Origin: CADEED01 sp041395625
GTDB taxonomy: Bacteria; Pseudomonadota; Gammaproteobacteria; Steroidobacterales; Steroidobacteraceae
Reading direction: 5' to 3'
Length of the DNA stretch: 64,000 nucleotides
NCBI GenBank assembly: GCA_041395625.1
Contig: JAWLAE010000005.1
Coordinates: forward strand, 124,001-188,000
The notes beneath the pieces are model-generated. The model saw only the letters and a list, made by a program, of their open reading frames with translations. It did no database searches and had not been told where the DNA came from. This document shows, in pieces, positions 43,696 through 53,019 of the stretch. The position numbers and the translations under genes are program-made. Position 1 is the stretch's first letter. Each line of letters opens with the position of its first letter.

Positions 43696-45594
43696 ATGCC
43701 CAATCTAGTTGGTCTCTGGCGCCCGCGAGCGTCTGCCTCAGCCATCGAAGCGAGTCTCGAACGCCAGACAACGGTGGTCCTGAGCGGGCCGCGCAAGCTG
43801 GCAATCCACCGTATGATCGGCCCAGGATGGGCGGCGGCACTCGTAGAGCACGGCTTGCTGAACAACGGGCCGCAGCCCGCGGCGGCTGCTAACGACAACA
43901 TTCGAGTCTTGCTCGACGGTGAGATCCTGAATCTCGACGAGCTCGCCGTACGCTATCGCTTGCCACTGTCACTACGCGCCGGCGCAACTGCCGCCACGCT
44001 GTGCGCGACGCTGATCGCGGCACGCGGCCTCGAGGTGGTCCGTGAGTTCAACGGCCTGTTCGCGCTCGTGGTGTCGCACGATGGCGGCCAGAAACTAAGC
44101 TTGGTATCGGACCGCTATGCAGCACGGCCGCTGTTCTTTCGGCCGGAAGGCGACGATGTCAGCTTCGCCACCGAGCTGAAGGGCGTGCTCGCAGGATCCG
44201 CGACGCGTGGTATGACCGACGCCACCGCTGTGTGCGAACTGCTGGTGTACGGTGTGCACTTCGGCGGCCGTACCTGGCTGCAGGGCTGTGAGCGTCTGCC
44301 GCCGGCAACGATCCTGACGCTGGATGCAAGCGGCACACATGTTGAACGCTATTGGTCGTATCGCTACCGCTACGATGCGCCGGCGCTCGACCACGACAGC
44401 TACGCCACCCGTTTTGCCGTGCTGCTGGATCGCGCAGTCGAGCGGTGCATGCGCGGACCGGCGCGGATCGGCATGTTCCTCTCGGCAGGGTACGACAGCC
44501 GCGCCGTCGCCGCCAGTATAAGAAAGTATCATCTGCCGCTGCCGACTTTCACGTTTGGTGTGCCCAACTCGCGGGATGTGTTGTTAGCGCCACAACTGGC
44601 CGCTCGGTTGGGTCTCGAGCATTTTCATCTGCAGAGCAGTGGTGCCTATCTCGCGCCGAATGCGCCCGCCATCGTCTGGCGGACCGAGGGTATGTTGCCT
44701 TTCACCGGCACGACTTCGATTCGGTTCCATGACCAGATCAGCGCGCGGGCGGACATCATACTGACGGGCTTCCTCGCTGAATTCTGCGGCTCGCATACCT
44801 GGCCACAGCTACTCGTGGCGCGCGACCGCGAAGCAGCGATCAAAGCGATCTTTCAGCGGTTCGTCACGTCGCGGCTGGCGCGCGCACGTGGCGTCTTGCG
44901 GCCCGAGGTCTTTGCTCGCGCGTACGACGAATTGCGGCATCGCTTCGAGCAGAGTTTCGTGCACAACGAGAACGAACATCCGTTCGACGTCGCGGATTCC
45001 TGGAACTTCCTGCAACTGCAGCCGAATGGGACCTGCCACGCGCCAGCCGTCGATCGGCATCTGCTCGAGATCCGTGCGCCGCTGATGGACGCTGAGTTGG
45101 TCGACTTCCTGTTGACGATCAGGCCGTGGACCCGGCTCGAGCAGCGGATCTACAAACTGATGATCGCGCGCTCGTTTCCGGAGATTCGCGACGTGCCCTG
45201 CGCGAATAGTATGCGGCCGATCGAGCCCCGCTTCTGGGTGGAGTACCCGCGAATGGCCGCGCGCCTCATCGGACGCAGAATTGCGGCTCCCGTGCGGCGT
45301 CTCGCCGGTCGCGAGGATCGGCTCGGCCGCGAGATCAGCGACCTCGATGCAGATATTCGCGCGGAGCCAGAACTGCGCAACGGTGTAATCGAGCCGTTAC
45401 TGGCGAACGAGTGTCTGGATCCCACAATCTTCGATTTGAGCGCAGTGCAACGGCTAGTGCGCGAGCAGTTCGACAGCGGTCGCGACCATGGCGCATTGCT
45501 CGGCTCTCTGGCGTCCCTCGGTTTGGCTCACTCGCAGTTGTTAGGTGGCAATTTGGCCGACGTGCCACTGTATCTGCGGACGGCCAGTACCTGA
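43696..45594 (+). CDS. Asparagine-synthase homologue with degenerate catalytic motifs, copy D
   Basis: 632 residues. The family fold is visible: LLDGEILNLDELAVRY in place of NGEIYN, EFNGLFALVVSHDGG, LVSDRYAARPLFF, ATELKGVLAG and the C-terminal HLLEIRAPLMDAELVDFLL. Position 2 is Pro (MPNLVGLW), so the glutaminase nucleophile is missing, and the PP-loop is SAGYDSRAVAA near residue 263 instead of SGGxDS. It may keep ATP binding with another acceptor, or serve a scaffold role. It stands alone between the giant gene and the convergent decarboxylase gene. Confidence 0.83.
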   Translation: MPNLVGLWRPRASASAIEASLERQTTVVLSGPRKLAIHRMIGPGWAAALVEHGLLNNGPQPAAAANDNIRVLLDGEILNLDELAVRYRLPLSLRAGATAATLCATLIAARGLEVVREFNGLFALVVSHDGGQKLSLVSDRYAARPLFFRPEGDDVSFATELKGVLAGSATRGMTDATAVCELLVYGVHFGGRTWLQGCERLPPATILTLDASGTHVERYWSYRYRYDAPALDHDSYATRFAVLLDRAVERCMRGPARIGMFLSAGYDSRAVAASIRKYHLPLPTFTFGVPNSRDVLLAPQLAARLGLEHFHLQSSGAYLAPNAPAIVWRTEGMLPFTGTTSIRFHDQISARADIILTGFLAEFCGSHTWPQLLVARDREAAIKAIFQRFVTSRLARARGVLRPEVFARAYDELRHRFEQSFVHNENEHPFDVADSWNFLQLQPNGTCHAPAVDRHLLEIRAPLMDAELVDFLLTIRPWTRLEQRIYKLMIARSFPEIRDVPCANSMRPIEPRFWVEYPRMAARLIGRRIAAPVRRLAGREDRLGREISDLDADIRAEPELRNGVIEPLLANECLDPTIFDLSAVQRLVREQFDSGRDHGALLGSLASLGLAHSQLLGGNLADVPLYLRTAST

Positions 45595-45612
45595 GACCAC
45601 CGGGCGCTGCAG

Positions 45613-46857
45613 TCAGACCAGGATCTCGCGCGCTACTGGGTGACTGAGAAAACTCTGCGGGCTGGCCGTGAGGCCGTAGGCGCCGGACTGCAGCACAGCG
45701 ATCAAGTCGCCTTCCGCTGCGCGCGGTAGTTCCAGCCGGTCGCCCAGCAGATCGAGTGGCGTACACAATGGGCCCACGACACTGGCTTGCTCGAGGATCG
45801 AGCGATCGACCTGGCTGGCTAACAGTACTGGATAGTTCTTGCGCACTACCTGACCGAAATTGCCCGAGGCGGCGAGATGATGATGCAGCCCGCCATCGGT
45901 GACGAGGAATACATGGCCGCGTGACAGCTTGCGATCGAGCACCCGACAGACATACACGCCGCACTCGCCGACGATGTAGCGCCCCAGCTCGATCACGACC
46001 TCGGCCTGCGGCAGCGCCTGCTTCGCCCGCTCGACCAACGATTGCATGCTGCCGCCGACCGTCGCCAGATCGAGCGGTTGGTCACCGGGAAAATACGGGA
46101 TGCCGAAACCGCCACCGAGATTGAGCGACGTCACGGGGCCAGGCGCATCGGCAGCCAACGCGATCGCGAGTTCCAGCGCCTTGTGTTCCGCCTCGGCGAT
46201 TGCATCGGCACGCAGATTCTGCGAGCCGCCGTAGATGTGGAAACCGACGAACTCGAGCGGCATGCCGCGCAAGTCGCGCAATACTTGCGGCACGCGCTCG
46301 GCGTCGATACCGAATTGCTTCGGGCCGCCGCCCATCTTCATGCCCGAGGTCTTGAGTTCGAAATCGGGATTCACCCGAATCGCCACGCGCGGTCGCACGC
46401 TGTGCGAACGCGCGTACTGCACGAGAATTCTCAGCTCGCGTTCCGACTCGACATTGACGCAGATACCGGCAGCGGCAGCACGCTGCAGCTCGGCTTCGGT
46501 CTTGCCGGGACCCGCGAACGAGATGTGTTGCGGGTTTGCGCCGATATCGAGTGCGACGGCCAACTCGCCGGCGGATGCTAGGTCCAGTCCATCGACCAGT
46601 GGCGCAATGTGAGCCACCACAGCCGGCATCGGATTGGCTTTCACCGCATAATGCAGACTGATCTCCCGCGGCAGATGTTGGCGCAGATCGGCAATGCGCC
46701 GGTCGATTGCGTGGCGATCGTAGGCATAGAAGGGCGTCTGGCCGACGCGCTCGGCGAGCCGCGATACCGCGATACCGCCGACAGTCAGTTCCGGTCCTTC
46801 GATGCGGAAGAACGGATGCGGCGCGTGACCAAGCTTGCGAACGGCGTTGCCGGTCAT
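45613..46857 (-). CDS. PLP-dependent decarboxylase, exosortase-A-associated
   Basis: 414 residues from ATG at 46857 (MTGNAVRKLGHAPHPFF), overlapping the ligase stop as ATGA. It belongs to the fold-III alanine-racemase/DAP-decarboxylase class: HYAVKANPMPAVVAH carries the PLP lysine, DLASAGELAVALD, FAGPGKTEAEL, RVNPDFELK, GFHIYGGSQNLRAD and NLGGGFGIPYF follow. The C-terminal beta domain has ELGRYIVGECGVYVCRVLDRK and GPLCTPLDLLGD. It decarboxylates an amino acid, possibly one attached to or destined for the ACP. The longer frame to 47004 is a shadow of the ligase gene. Confidence 0.92.
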   Translation of the reverse strand: MTGNAVRKLGHAPHPFFRIEGPELTVGGIAVSRLAERVGQTPFYAYDRHAIDRRIADLRQHLPREISLHYAVKANPMPAVVAHIAPLVDGLDLASAGELAVALDIGANPQHISFAGPGKTEAELQRAAAAGICVNVESERELRILVQYARSHSVRPRVAIRVNPDFELKTSGMKMGGGPKQFGIDAERVPQVLRDLRGMPLEFVGFHIYGGSQNLRADAIAEAEHKALELAIALAADAPGPVTSLNLGGGFGIPYFPGDQPLDLATVGGSMQSLVERAKQALPQAEVVIELGRYIVGECGVYVCRVLDRKLSRGHVFLVTDGGLHHHLAASGNFGQVVRKNYPVLLASQVDRSILEQASVVGPLCTPLDLLGDRLELPRAAEGDLIAVLQSGAYGLTASPQSFLSHPVAREILV

Positions 46858-48446
46858 CAGTGTTGCTCGCTGCCGGCGCCGAATTGATCGCGCAGCTGCG
46901 TTGCTAACAACGGGCGATCGAACTTGCCGTTGGGGTTGCGCGGCAGCTCGTCGCGCCAGTCGACGTGCTGCGGCACCATGTAGAGCGCCAGGCGCTTGCG
47001 GCATTCGTCCAGCAGGCGTTTCGAGTCGCGTTCCTGCCCGTCGGCAGGCGACGCGATCAGCACGATCGCCTGCCCCAGTGTGGGATGCGGCACACCAACG
47101 GCGACTGCATCTCCCACGAGTTGTGAGGCATACACGGCCTCCTCCACCTCGGTAGGGCTGACACGGTAGCCGGAGGTCTTGATCATCTCATCGCGCCGCC
47201 CGATGAAATACAGGAAACCGTCTTCGTCCATGCGCACGGAGTCGCCCGACCAGACCGCCATCTCGGTCAGCACTAGCCCTGAATCGCGCGCCGGTGCCGG
47301 CTTGAAGCGTTCGGCGGTCTTGGCCGGATCATTCCAGTAGCCTAGAGACACCAATGCACCCCGGTGCACGAGCTCGCCGGGCTCGTTCGGTCCGCACAAT
47401 CGGCCGTCACTGCCGACCACGAGAATCTCAGCGTTGGGAATCGCCTTGCCCATCGACTCGGGACGACGATCGATTTCGTCGGGCGGCAGGTAGGTCGAGC
47501 GGAAAGCCTCCGTCAGTCCATACATCAGGTAGGGTTTGGTGCGCGGCAGCGCGGCGCGTAGCTTGTTCAGCGTCGCGACGGGCATGGCGCCGCCGGAGTT
47601 GGTGATGTAACGCAACGAGTGCGTCAGTTCCTCCGGCCAGGGGAGATCTGCGAGCTGAATCCATAGCGGCGGTACTCCCGCGAGCCCGGTGACCTTTTCC
47701 CTGGCTGCGAGCGTGATGACGTCACGCGCGAACAGATAGTCGATCAGCACGACGCTTGCAGCCGACAGGAATGCCGTGGACAGTTGACTGAAGCCATAGT
47801 CGAAACTGAACGGTAGCACCGCTAACAACCGGTCCTCGCGGCTGTTCTCCAGGTAGCTGGCAACACTGATGGCGCCGGCCACCATATTTCGATGACTCAG
47901 TACGACACCCTTCGGCTTGCCGGTACTGCCGGAGGTGTAGAAGATCGAAACCACGTCCGTATCGATCACTCGATGCGGGCGCCTGGGCGCGGTTGGCATG
48001 TCTTGCCAGTACAACAGCTGCGTGTGCGCGGTATCGAATGCCTCGCCCGCTCCACCGACGGCGACGATGACTCGCAGGTCCGGGCAGTCGGGCAGTATGG
48101 TGGCAAGATCGCGTGCCCGTTCCGGCGACGTGACCAGCATGCGCACGTTGCAGTCGCGCAGGATATGGGCCACCTGCGGCGGCTTCAGCACCGAGTTGAC
48201 GGGCACGAATGCGCAGCCGGCGCGCGCTGTGCCAAACATCGCGACGACGGTCTCGGTTTGCTTCGGCAGGAACACGGCAATGCGTTCCTGCGGACCGATG
48301 CCGAGCGCAACTACGGCGCTCGCAAACTGCTCGATCGCAGTTGCCAGCGTGGCATAGTCGACCGTGCGGTCCTTGTGGCGCAGCGCAGGTCGCTCGGGAT
48401 GACTCAGCGCCGCCTGCAGCGGCAGCTCGTACAACAGCGTAGTCAT
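46857..48446 (-). CDS. AMP-forming acyl-CoA/ACP ligase, exosortase-A-associated
   Basis: 529 residues of the ANL superfamily: P-loop FYTSGSTGKPKGVVLSHRN, YGLTEAFRSTYLPPDEID, the hinge-region SGDSVRMDEDGFLYFIGRRDEMIKTSGYRVSPTEVEEAV, and the C-terminal catalytic lysine in LPRNPNGKFDRPLL. It adenylates a carboxylate and transfers it to CoA or the ACP at 32532. It forms a coupled leftward pair with the decarboxylase, the same pairing as in other exosortase-A loci. Confidence 0.92.
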   Translation of the reverse strand: MTTLLYELPLQAALSHPERPALRHKDRTVDYATLATAIEQFASAVVALGIGPQERIAVFLPKQTETVVAMFGTARAGCAFVPVNSVLKPPQVAHILRDCNVRMLVTSPERARDLATILPDCPDLRVIVAVGGAGEAFDTAHTQLLYWQDMPTAPRRPHRVIDTDVVSIFYTSGSTGKPKGVVLSHRNMVAGAISVASYLENSREDRLLAVLPFSFDYGFSQLSTAFLSAASVVLIDYLFARDVITLAAREKVTGLAGVPPLWIQLADLPWPEELTHSLRYITNSGGAMPVATLNKLRAALPRTKPYLMYGLTEAFRSTYLPPDEIDRRPESMGKAIPNAEILVVGSDGRLCGPNEPGELVHRGALVSLGYWNDPAKTAERFKPAPARDSGLVLTEMAVWSGDSVRMDEDGFLYFIGRRDEMIKTSGYRVSPTEVEEAVYASQLVGDAVAVGVPHPTLGQAIVLIASPADGQERDSKRLLDECRKRLALYMVPQHVDWRDELPRNPNGKFDRPLLATQLRDQFGAGSEQH

Positions 48447-48482
48447 GAATCGCAGGGCAAGAACGGGTGGTACGCGATGGTA

Positions 48483-49955
48483 TCAGCTGGTTTGCTGGTG
48501 GCGTACGAGTCGATACAGGACGCGAAGGCGGTCACGGTACCGAAGTCCCAAAACGGCAACATAGGTCACAGCGCCGGCTGCCGACTGTATTGCAAGCGCT
48601 GGCAGCGGCTGCCAGTCAGCCGTCATCGTTGCCCTGACGGCGAGTACCGAGATGGCCATGACACCGCAGGCGAGCGTCGCCGGGAACAACGCTTGGCCAT
48701 AGTCCTTCCACGGCAGCGCGATGGCTCGGCGCGCCAGAATCACGCCCGGAAATGAGGCTATCGGAAAGCCGAGAGCGAGCGCCCAGGCGACCGTGGTGAC
48801 GTCGTACTGCGCGCCAACGTATGCCGCCGTGGGTAGCACTAGCAATGCCAGCATGCTGAGCCACATATTGGCGCGAAATCGACCGGTCCACAGCAGAACG
48901 TGCGATACGAGAATCTGAGCGACGACCAGTGCGGAGTACAGGCACAGCGCGCGCAGCGGATCGATCACGCCGGTCCAGGTGGGCCCCAGCGCTGCCAGCA
49001 CTAGGACATCGGCAGTCAGTGCCACGCCCGCGCACATTGGGAAGGCAACATAGGCCAATGCCTCGGTGAGCAACAGAAAGTAGCGGCGCAATGCCGCCGG
49101 GTCCGATTGCGCGCTCGAGAACACGCCGGGGACGACACGGGTGATGAGCGCCGTGACCTCCTGTACCGCTGTGTTGGAGAACGTCTGCGCGAACTGGTAG
49201 TTACCTAGAGCGTCGGTGCCCAGAAAACGGCCGATCGCCGTCGAATCGGCATTCGAGTAGGCGTACCAGGAACTGCGCGACACCAGCATGCGCCAGCCTT
49301 GCAGCAATGAATGTTTGAGGCGTGCCAGACCACTCGGCCAACGGAGCAGTATCGGGCTCATGACGAACAGCAATACGGTAGCGACGCTCGCGCCACTCAG
49401 ATTATTGAGAATGAGCGCCCAGTAGCCACCGCCATTGCGCGCGATTGCGACCAGCACCAACGAGGTGACGGCGACCTGTGCCAGGTGGATGCCTGCGAGC
49501 GCTTTGAAACGCAGCTCGCGTTGTAGCAGTGCACGGGGGACGACCTGCAACGCGTCGAGAATGATCATGGCGCTGGCGATGGCAATGACCGTCGGCAACA
49601 GGGCATGCATCGGATCGCCCGGTTTGGCGAGTAGCTCACCGAGGGTGGGCGCCGCCAGTAGCATCAGGCCGGTCAGACAACTGGCGATGACCAGCGTGAG
49701 ACCGCCCAGCCGCGCGATATCATCGCGGCTCAGTTTTCGATTCTGGACGAGGACTGCGTCGAACCCGAAATCCTCGATCAGCCGCACGAGCCCGATAGGC
49801 AGCATGGCGAGGCCGACCAGGCCGTAGTCCGACGGCTGCAGAAAGCGCGCGGCATACAGTATGGCGACCCAGCTGATAGCCTGCGAAGACCAGCGAGCCA
49901 GAGCCGTCCAACCGATCCCGCTGACCAAGGATCGATCGAGGTCGTTCCCGCTCAT
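48483..49955 (-). CDS. Polysaccharide flippase (Wzx/MATE-like), copy 1
   Basis: 490 residues from ATG 49955 (MSGNDLDRSLVSGIGWTALARW), the standard start of WzxC-type flippases; the frame extends upstream to 50141 without support. About twelve to fourteen hydrophobic helices, with ARFLQPSDYGLVGLAMLPIG and FGFDAVLVQNRKLS near the N-terminus as in lipopolysaccharide-biosynthesis flippases. It should move undecaprenyl-linked repeats to the periplasmic face. A second flippase at 57197 suggests two exported glycans or partial redundancy. Confidence 0.9.
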   Translation of the reverse strand: MSGNDLDRSLVSGIGWTALARWSSQAISWVAILYAARFLQPSDYGLVGLAMLPIGLVRLIEDFGFDAVLVQNRKLSRDDIARLGGLTLVIASCLTGLMLLAAPTLGELLAKPGDPMHALLPTVIAIASAMIILDALQVVPRALLQRELRFKALAGIHLAQVAVTSLVLVAIARNGGGYWALILNNLSGASVATVLLFVMSPILLRWPSGLARLKHSLLQGWRMLVSRSSWYAYSNADSTAIGRFLGTDALGNYQFAQTFSNTAVQEVTALITRVVPGVFSSAQSDPAALRRYFLLLTEALAYVAFPMCAGVALTADVLVLAALGPTWTGVIDPLRALCLYSALVVAQILVSHVLLWTGRFRANMWLSMLALLVLPTAAYVGAQYDVTTVAWALALGFPIASFPGVILARRAIALPWKDYGQALFPATLACGVMAISVLAVRATMTADWQPLPALAIQSAAGAVTYVAVLGLRYRDRLRVLYRLVRHQQTS

Positions 49956-50140
49956 CAGGCCCGGAATTATGTGACCTGATTGGCAGAGCGTCCACGTGTC
50001 AGCGCGGTCAATCCCCCAAAACGGTAGCTTTGTGCGAGGTTGTGAGGCAATTGGGCGGAGTGGGCGGCCTGCCAATGCTAGAATCGTCGCGGTTGTTGCA
50101 GACAATCCAAATCGGCATTTCAGGAAGCGCGTGTTAGCCA
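49956..50140. promoter_or_regulatory. Divergent promoter region
   Basis: 185 bases between the leftward flippase and the rightward glycosyltransferase. A TAGAAT at 50079-50084 is a possible -10 for the rightward unit, without a good -35. A lone TGTGA half-site is present at 49970-49974. Confidence 0.3.
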
Positions 50141-51028
50141 ATGCACGCCGGGCCTACACCTTTGGTCAGTGTCGGCATGCCCGTCTACAACGGAGCTGCC
50201 TGGGTCGAGGCCAGCGCACGCTCGATACTTGAGCAGACGCACGCAGATCTGGAGCTGATCATCAGCGACAATGCGTCGACCGATGGGACACCTGCAATCT
50301 GTCAGCGTATCGCCGCCTCCGATCCGCGCGTTCGCTACATCCAGCAGTCGACCAACATCGGTGCCAATCGCAATTATCGGTGCGTCCAACGGGCTGCGCG
50401 CGGTCGTTACTTCAAGTGGGCCTCGGCGAATGATATCTGTCGGCCGACTTTCGTCGAACGATGCCTGGCGGCGCTCGAGAACGATTCAGATGCCGTACTG
50501 GCTTCGCCACTCGTGATGGTGTTCGAAGACGATCCAGCGCAGGCCCGGGTGTACGAACACGGCCTCAAGCTGCTGAGCGACAATCCCGGGCAACGCCTGC
50601 ATGATTACTTCAACGTGCGCGGGCTCAACAATGCGTTCAACGGTGTCATCCGGCGCGCAGTGCTGGACGCCTGTGTACCGCTCGGCGTGTACCGTGCCGC
50701 GGACATCGTGCTGATGGCCGAGCTGGCGTTGCGCGGCAAGTTCCTGGAGCCGCCAGAACGGCTGTTCTTGCGCCGCATTGCACCCGCTGCGGCCACGACC
50801 TACCGATCGGCACGCGAGGCCGATCTGCATCTGGTGGCCACGACCAAAACGCCGTTGCGCTACCAGCATTGGATCTACCATGCGAACCTACTACGCGCGG
50901 CCATGCGTGCCGTGCCGTTGGGTTCCGAGTGGTTCAGCGGTGTCGACTATGCGCTACGTTCGATTTTGTGGTCGCGGCGCGATCTCGCTGCCGATATTCG
51001 TGAAGCCCTGACTGGTAGGAACGCTTAA
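50141..51028 (+). CDS. Glycosyltransferase family 2
   Basis: 295 residues. GT-A fold with TPLVSVGMPVYNGAAWVEAS, IISDNASTDGTPAICQR and NIGANRNYRCVQRAARGRYFKWASANDI, in which the usual DxD is replaced by a SAND-like segment, as in some relatives of this group. No membrane helices. It starts the rightward nucleotide-sugar cassette and probably adds one sugar to the lipid-linked intermediate in the cytoplasm. Confidence 0.87.
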   Translation: MHAGPTPLVSVGMPVYNGAAWVEASARSILEQTHADLELIISDNASTDGTPAICQRIAASDPRVRYIQQSTNIGANRNYRCVQRAARGRYFKWASANDICRPTFVERCLAALENDSDAVLASPLVMVFEDDPAQARVYEHGLKLLSDNPGQRLHDYFNVRGLNNAFNGVIRRAVLDACVPLGVYRAADIVLMAELALRGKFLEPPERLFLRRIAPAAATTYRSAREADLHLVATTKTPLRYQHWIYHANLLRAAMRAVPLGSEWFSGVDYALRSILWSRRDLAADIREALTGRNA

Positions 51029-51046
51029 CCTGTGACTGGAGCGATC

Positions 51047-52291
51047 GTGACAAATTCTCTGGCGCCCCCGAAGTGCCGCTTCTGCAACGCCGAGCTACGC
51101 ACCAACTTCGTCGATCTCGGCATGTCCCCACTGTGCCAGACGCATATCGAGCCGCATGAGCTCAATCATATGGAGCGGTTCTACCCGCTGCACGCCTGGG
51201 TGTGCGAGCAGTGCTGGCTGGTGCAGCTCGAGCAGTACGTGTCGTCGGAGAGCATCTTCTCCGACTACGCTTATTTTTCCTCTTACTCGGACAGCTGGGT
51301 CGAGCATGCGCGTCGCTACGCCGACAGCATGATCGAGCGCTTCCATTTTGGTAAAAAGTCGTTAGTGATGGAAATCGCCAGCAACGACGGCTATCTGCTG
51401 CAACATTTCGTAGCGCGCGGCGTACCTTGCCGCGGTATCGAGCCCGCAGCAAATGTCGCCGAAGTGGCGGTTGCCAAGGGCATTCCGACCACCGTCAAGT
51501 TCTTCGGCCAGAAGAGCGCAGCAGAGATTGCAGCCGAACACGGCAAGCCGCACCTGCTGCTAGGCAACAATGTGCTGGCTCACGTACCTGACATCAACGA
51601 TTTCGTCGGCGGCATGAAGACTCTGCTCGCGCAGGGTGGCGTCATCACGATGGAGTTCCCGCATCTGCTGCGCCTGATGGACGAGAACCAGTTCGATACG
51701 ATCTATCACGAGCATTTTTCGTATCTATCTTTCGGCACAGTGCAGACGATCTTCGCGCACCATGGTCTGCGCCTGTTCGACGTCGACGAAATCCCGACGC
51801 ACGGTGGCAGCTTGCGCATTTACGGCTGCCACGCCGATGATCCACGCCCCGACACCCCTGCCGTTGCAAAGCTGCTCGAATCCGAGCGTAACTTTGGCCT
51901 GACCCGCGCCGCCACCTACGGTACGTTCGAAGCCAGGGTTATGGCTACCAAGCGCAAGCTGCTGACGTTCCTGATCGAAGCGAAGAATGCGGGTAAACAG
52001 ATCGTCGGTTACGGCGCACCCGGCAAGGGCAACACGCTGCTCAACTACTGTGGTATTCGTACGGATTTCCTCGACTACACCGTTGATCGTAGCCCGCATA
52101 AGTACGGTCGTTACACGCCCGGCACGCACATTCCCATCCTCCAGCCGGAGAAGATCCGCGAGACCCGGCCTGACTACATACTGATCCTGCCGTGGAACCT
52201 GAAGAAGGAAATCGCGTCGCAGCACAGTTACGTGCGCGAGTGGGGCGGACGTTTCGTCGTGCCGATCCCGCACGTGCAGATCGTCGACTGA
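51047..52291 (+). CDS. Zinc-binding class I methyltransferase (sugar C-methyltransferase type)
   Basis: 414 residues from GTG 51047, which has GGAG six bases before it; a GTG at 51032 is an in-frame alternative. The N-terminal zinc domain has CRFCNAELRTNFVDLG and CEQCWLVQLE. The SAM domain has VMEIASNDGYLLQHF and GIEPAANVAEVA, and the C-terminal Rossmann-like domain has IVGYGAPGKGNTLLNYCG. This three-domain layout is that of NDP-sugar C-methyltransferases such as TylC3. It acts on a keto-sugar nucleotide, fitting the epimerase and cytidylyltransferase downstream. Confidence 0.9.
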   Translation: MTNSLAPPKCRFCNAELRTNFVDLGMSPLCQTHIEPHELNHMERFYPLHAWVCEQCWLVQLEQYVSSESIFSDYAYFSSYSDSWVEHARRYADSMIERFHFGKKSLVMEIASNDGYLLQHFVARGVPCRGIEPAANVAEVAVAKGIPTTVKFFGQKSAAEIAAEHGKPHLLLGNNVLAHVPDINDFVGGMKTLLAQGGVITMEFPHLLRLMDENQFDTIYHEHFSYLSFGTVQTIFAHHGLRLFDVDEIPTHGGSLRIYGCHADDPRPDTPAVAKLLESERNFGLTRAATYGTFEARVMATKRKLLTFLIEAKNAGKQIVGYGAPGKGNTLLNYCGIRTDFLDYTVDRSPHKYGRYTPGTHIPILQPEKIRETRPDYILILPWNLKKEIASQHSYVREWGGRFVVPIPHVQIVD

Positions 52292-52297
52292 TTTCCC

Positions 52298-52945
52298 ATG
52301 CTGTCACTGTCAACGGACGAACAACTGCGCGAAGTGCTGTGCATGGGTGCGCATTGCGACGACGTTGAGATCGGCTGCGGTGGCACCCTGGCCACGCTCG
52401 CGCGCGCGCGCCCCGACCTCAGGATCACGGTCGTGGTCTTCACCTCCGACCTGGTGCGCGAAGCGGAGTCACGTGCAGCACTGGCCCGTCTGCTGCCAAA
52501 CCATCGGCCGCGGCTGGAGTTCTGCACGTTTCGCAATGGCTATTTCCCCGCCGAGTGGGCCGCCATCAAGGAGCGGATCGAGTCGCTCCGGACCACTGTT
52601 CAGCCGGACCTGATCCTCACGCACAACGAGCACGACAAGCACCAGGATCATCGAGTGCTCGCCGAGCTCACCTGGAATGCCTTTCGCGACCATCTCATCC
52701 TGCAGTACGAAATCCCGAAATACGATGGTGACCTGGGACGGCCGCAGCTTTATGTGCCGCTGGAACTCGAGGTCGTCGAGCTCAAAGAACGGGTCTTGAT
52801 AGATAGTTTTGTGACCCAGGCCGAAAAGAGATGGTTTACGGCTGACACGTTCCATGGCTTGATGCGTCTGCGTGGTATCGAAGCGGCGGCCCCGGACGGG
52901 TTTGCCGAGGCTTTCTATGCCCGCAAGCTCGTATTAGGTATGTAG
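52298..52945 (+). CDS. PIG-L family deacetylase
   Basis: 215 residues. The zinc-binding motifs are complete: MGAHCDDVEIGCGGTLA near residue 16 (AHxDD) and LTHNEHDKHQDHRVLAEL near residue 107 (HxxDxHxDH). PIG-L/LmbE enzymes remove N-acetyl from GlcNAc-like sugars. It is six bases after the methyltransferase gene, so it probably unmasks an amino group on the same sugar. Confidence 0.9.
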   Translation: MLSLSTDEQLREVLCMGAHCDDVEIGCGGTLATLARARPDLRITVVVFTSDLVREAESRAALARLLPNHRPRLEFCTFRNGYFPAEWAAIKERIESLRTTVQPDLILTHNEHDKHQDHRVLAELTWNAFRDHLILQYEIPKYDGDLGRPQLYVPLELEVVELKERVLIDSFVTQAEKRWFTADTFHGLMRLRGIEAAAPDGFAEAFYARKLVLGM

Positions 52946-53019
52946 CGTGCGGGTCGGGTCGACGTACGCATGCCAGAATCAACGCCCCAGCGACAATAGA
53001 CAAGCAACAACAGACTGCC

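Noticed and set aside
49956..50141. Longer N-terminus for flippase copy 1
   Set aside because: The extension overlaps the divergent glycosyltransferase start and lacks a hydrophobic helix; MSGNDL at 49955 is the normal start.
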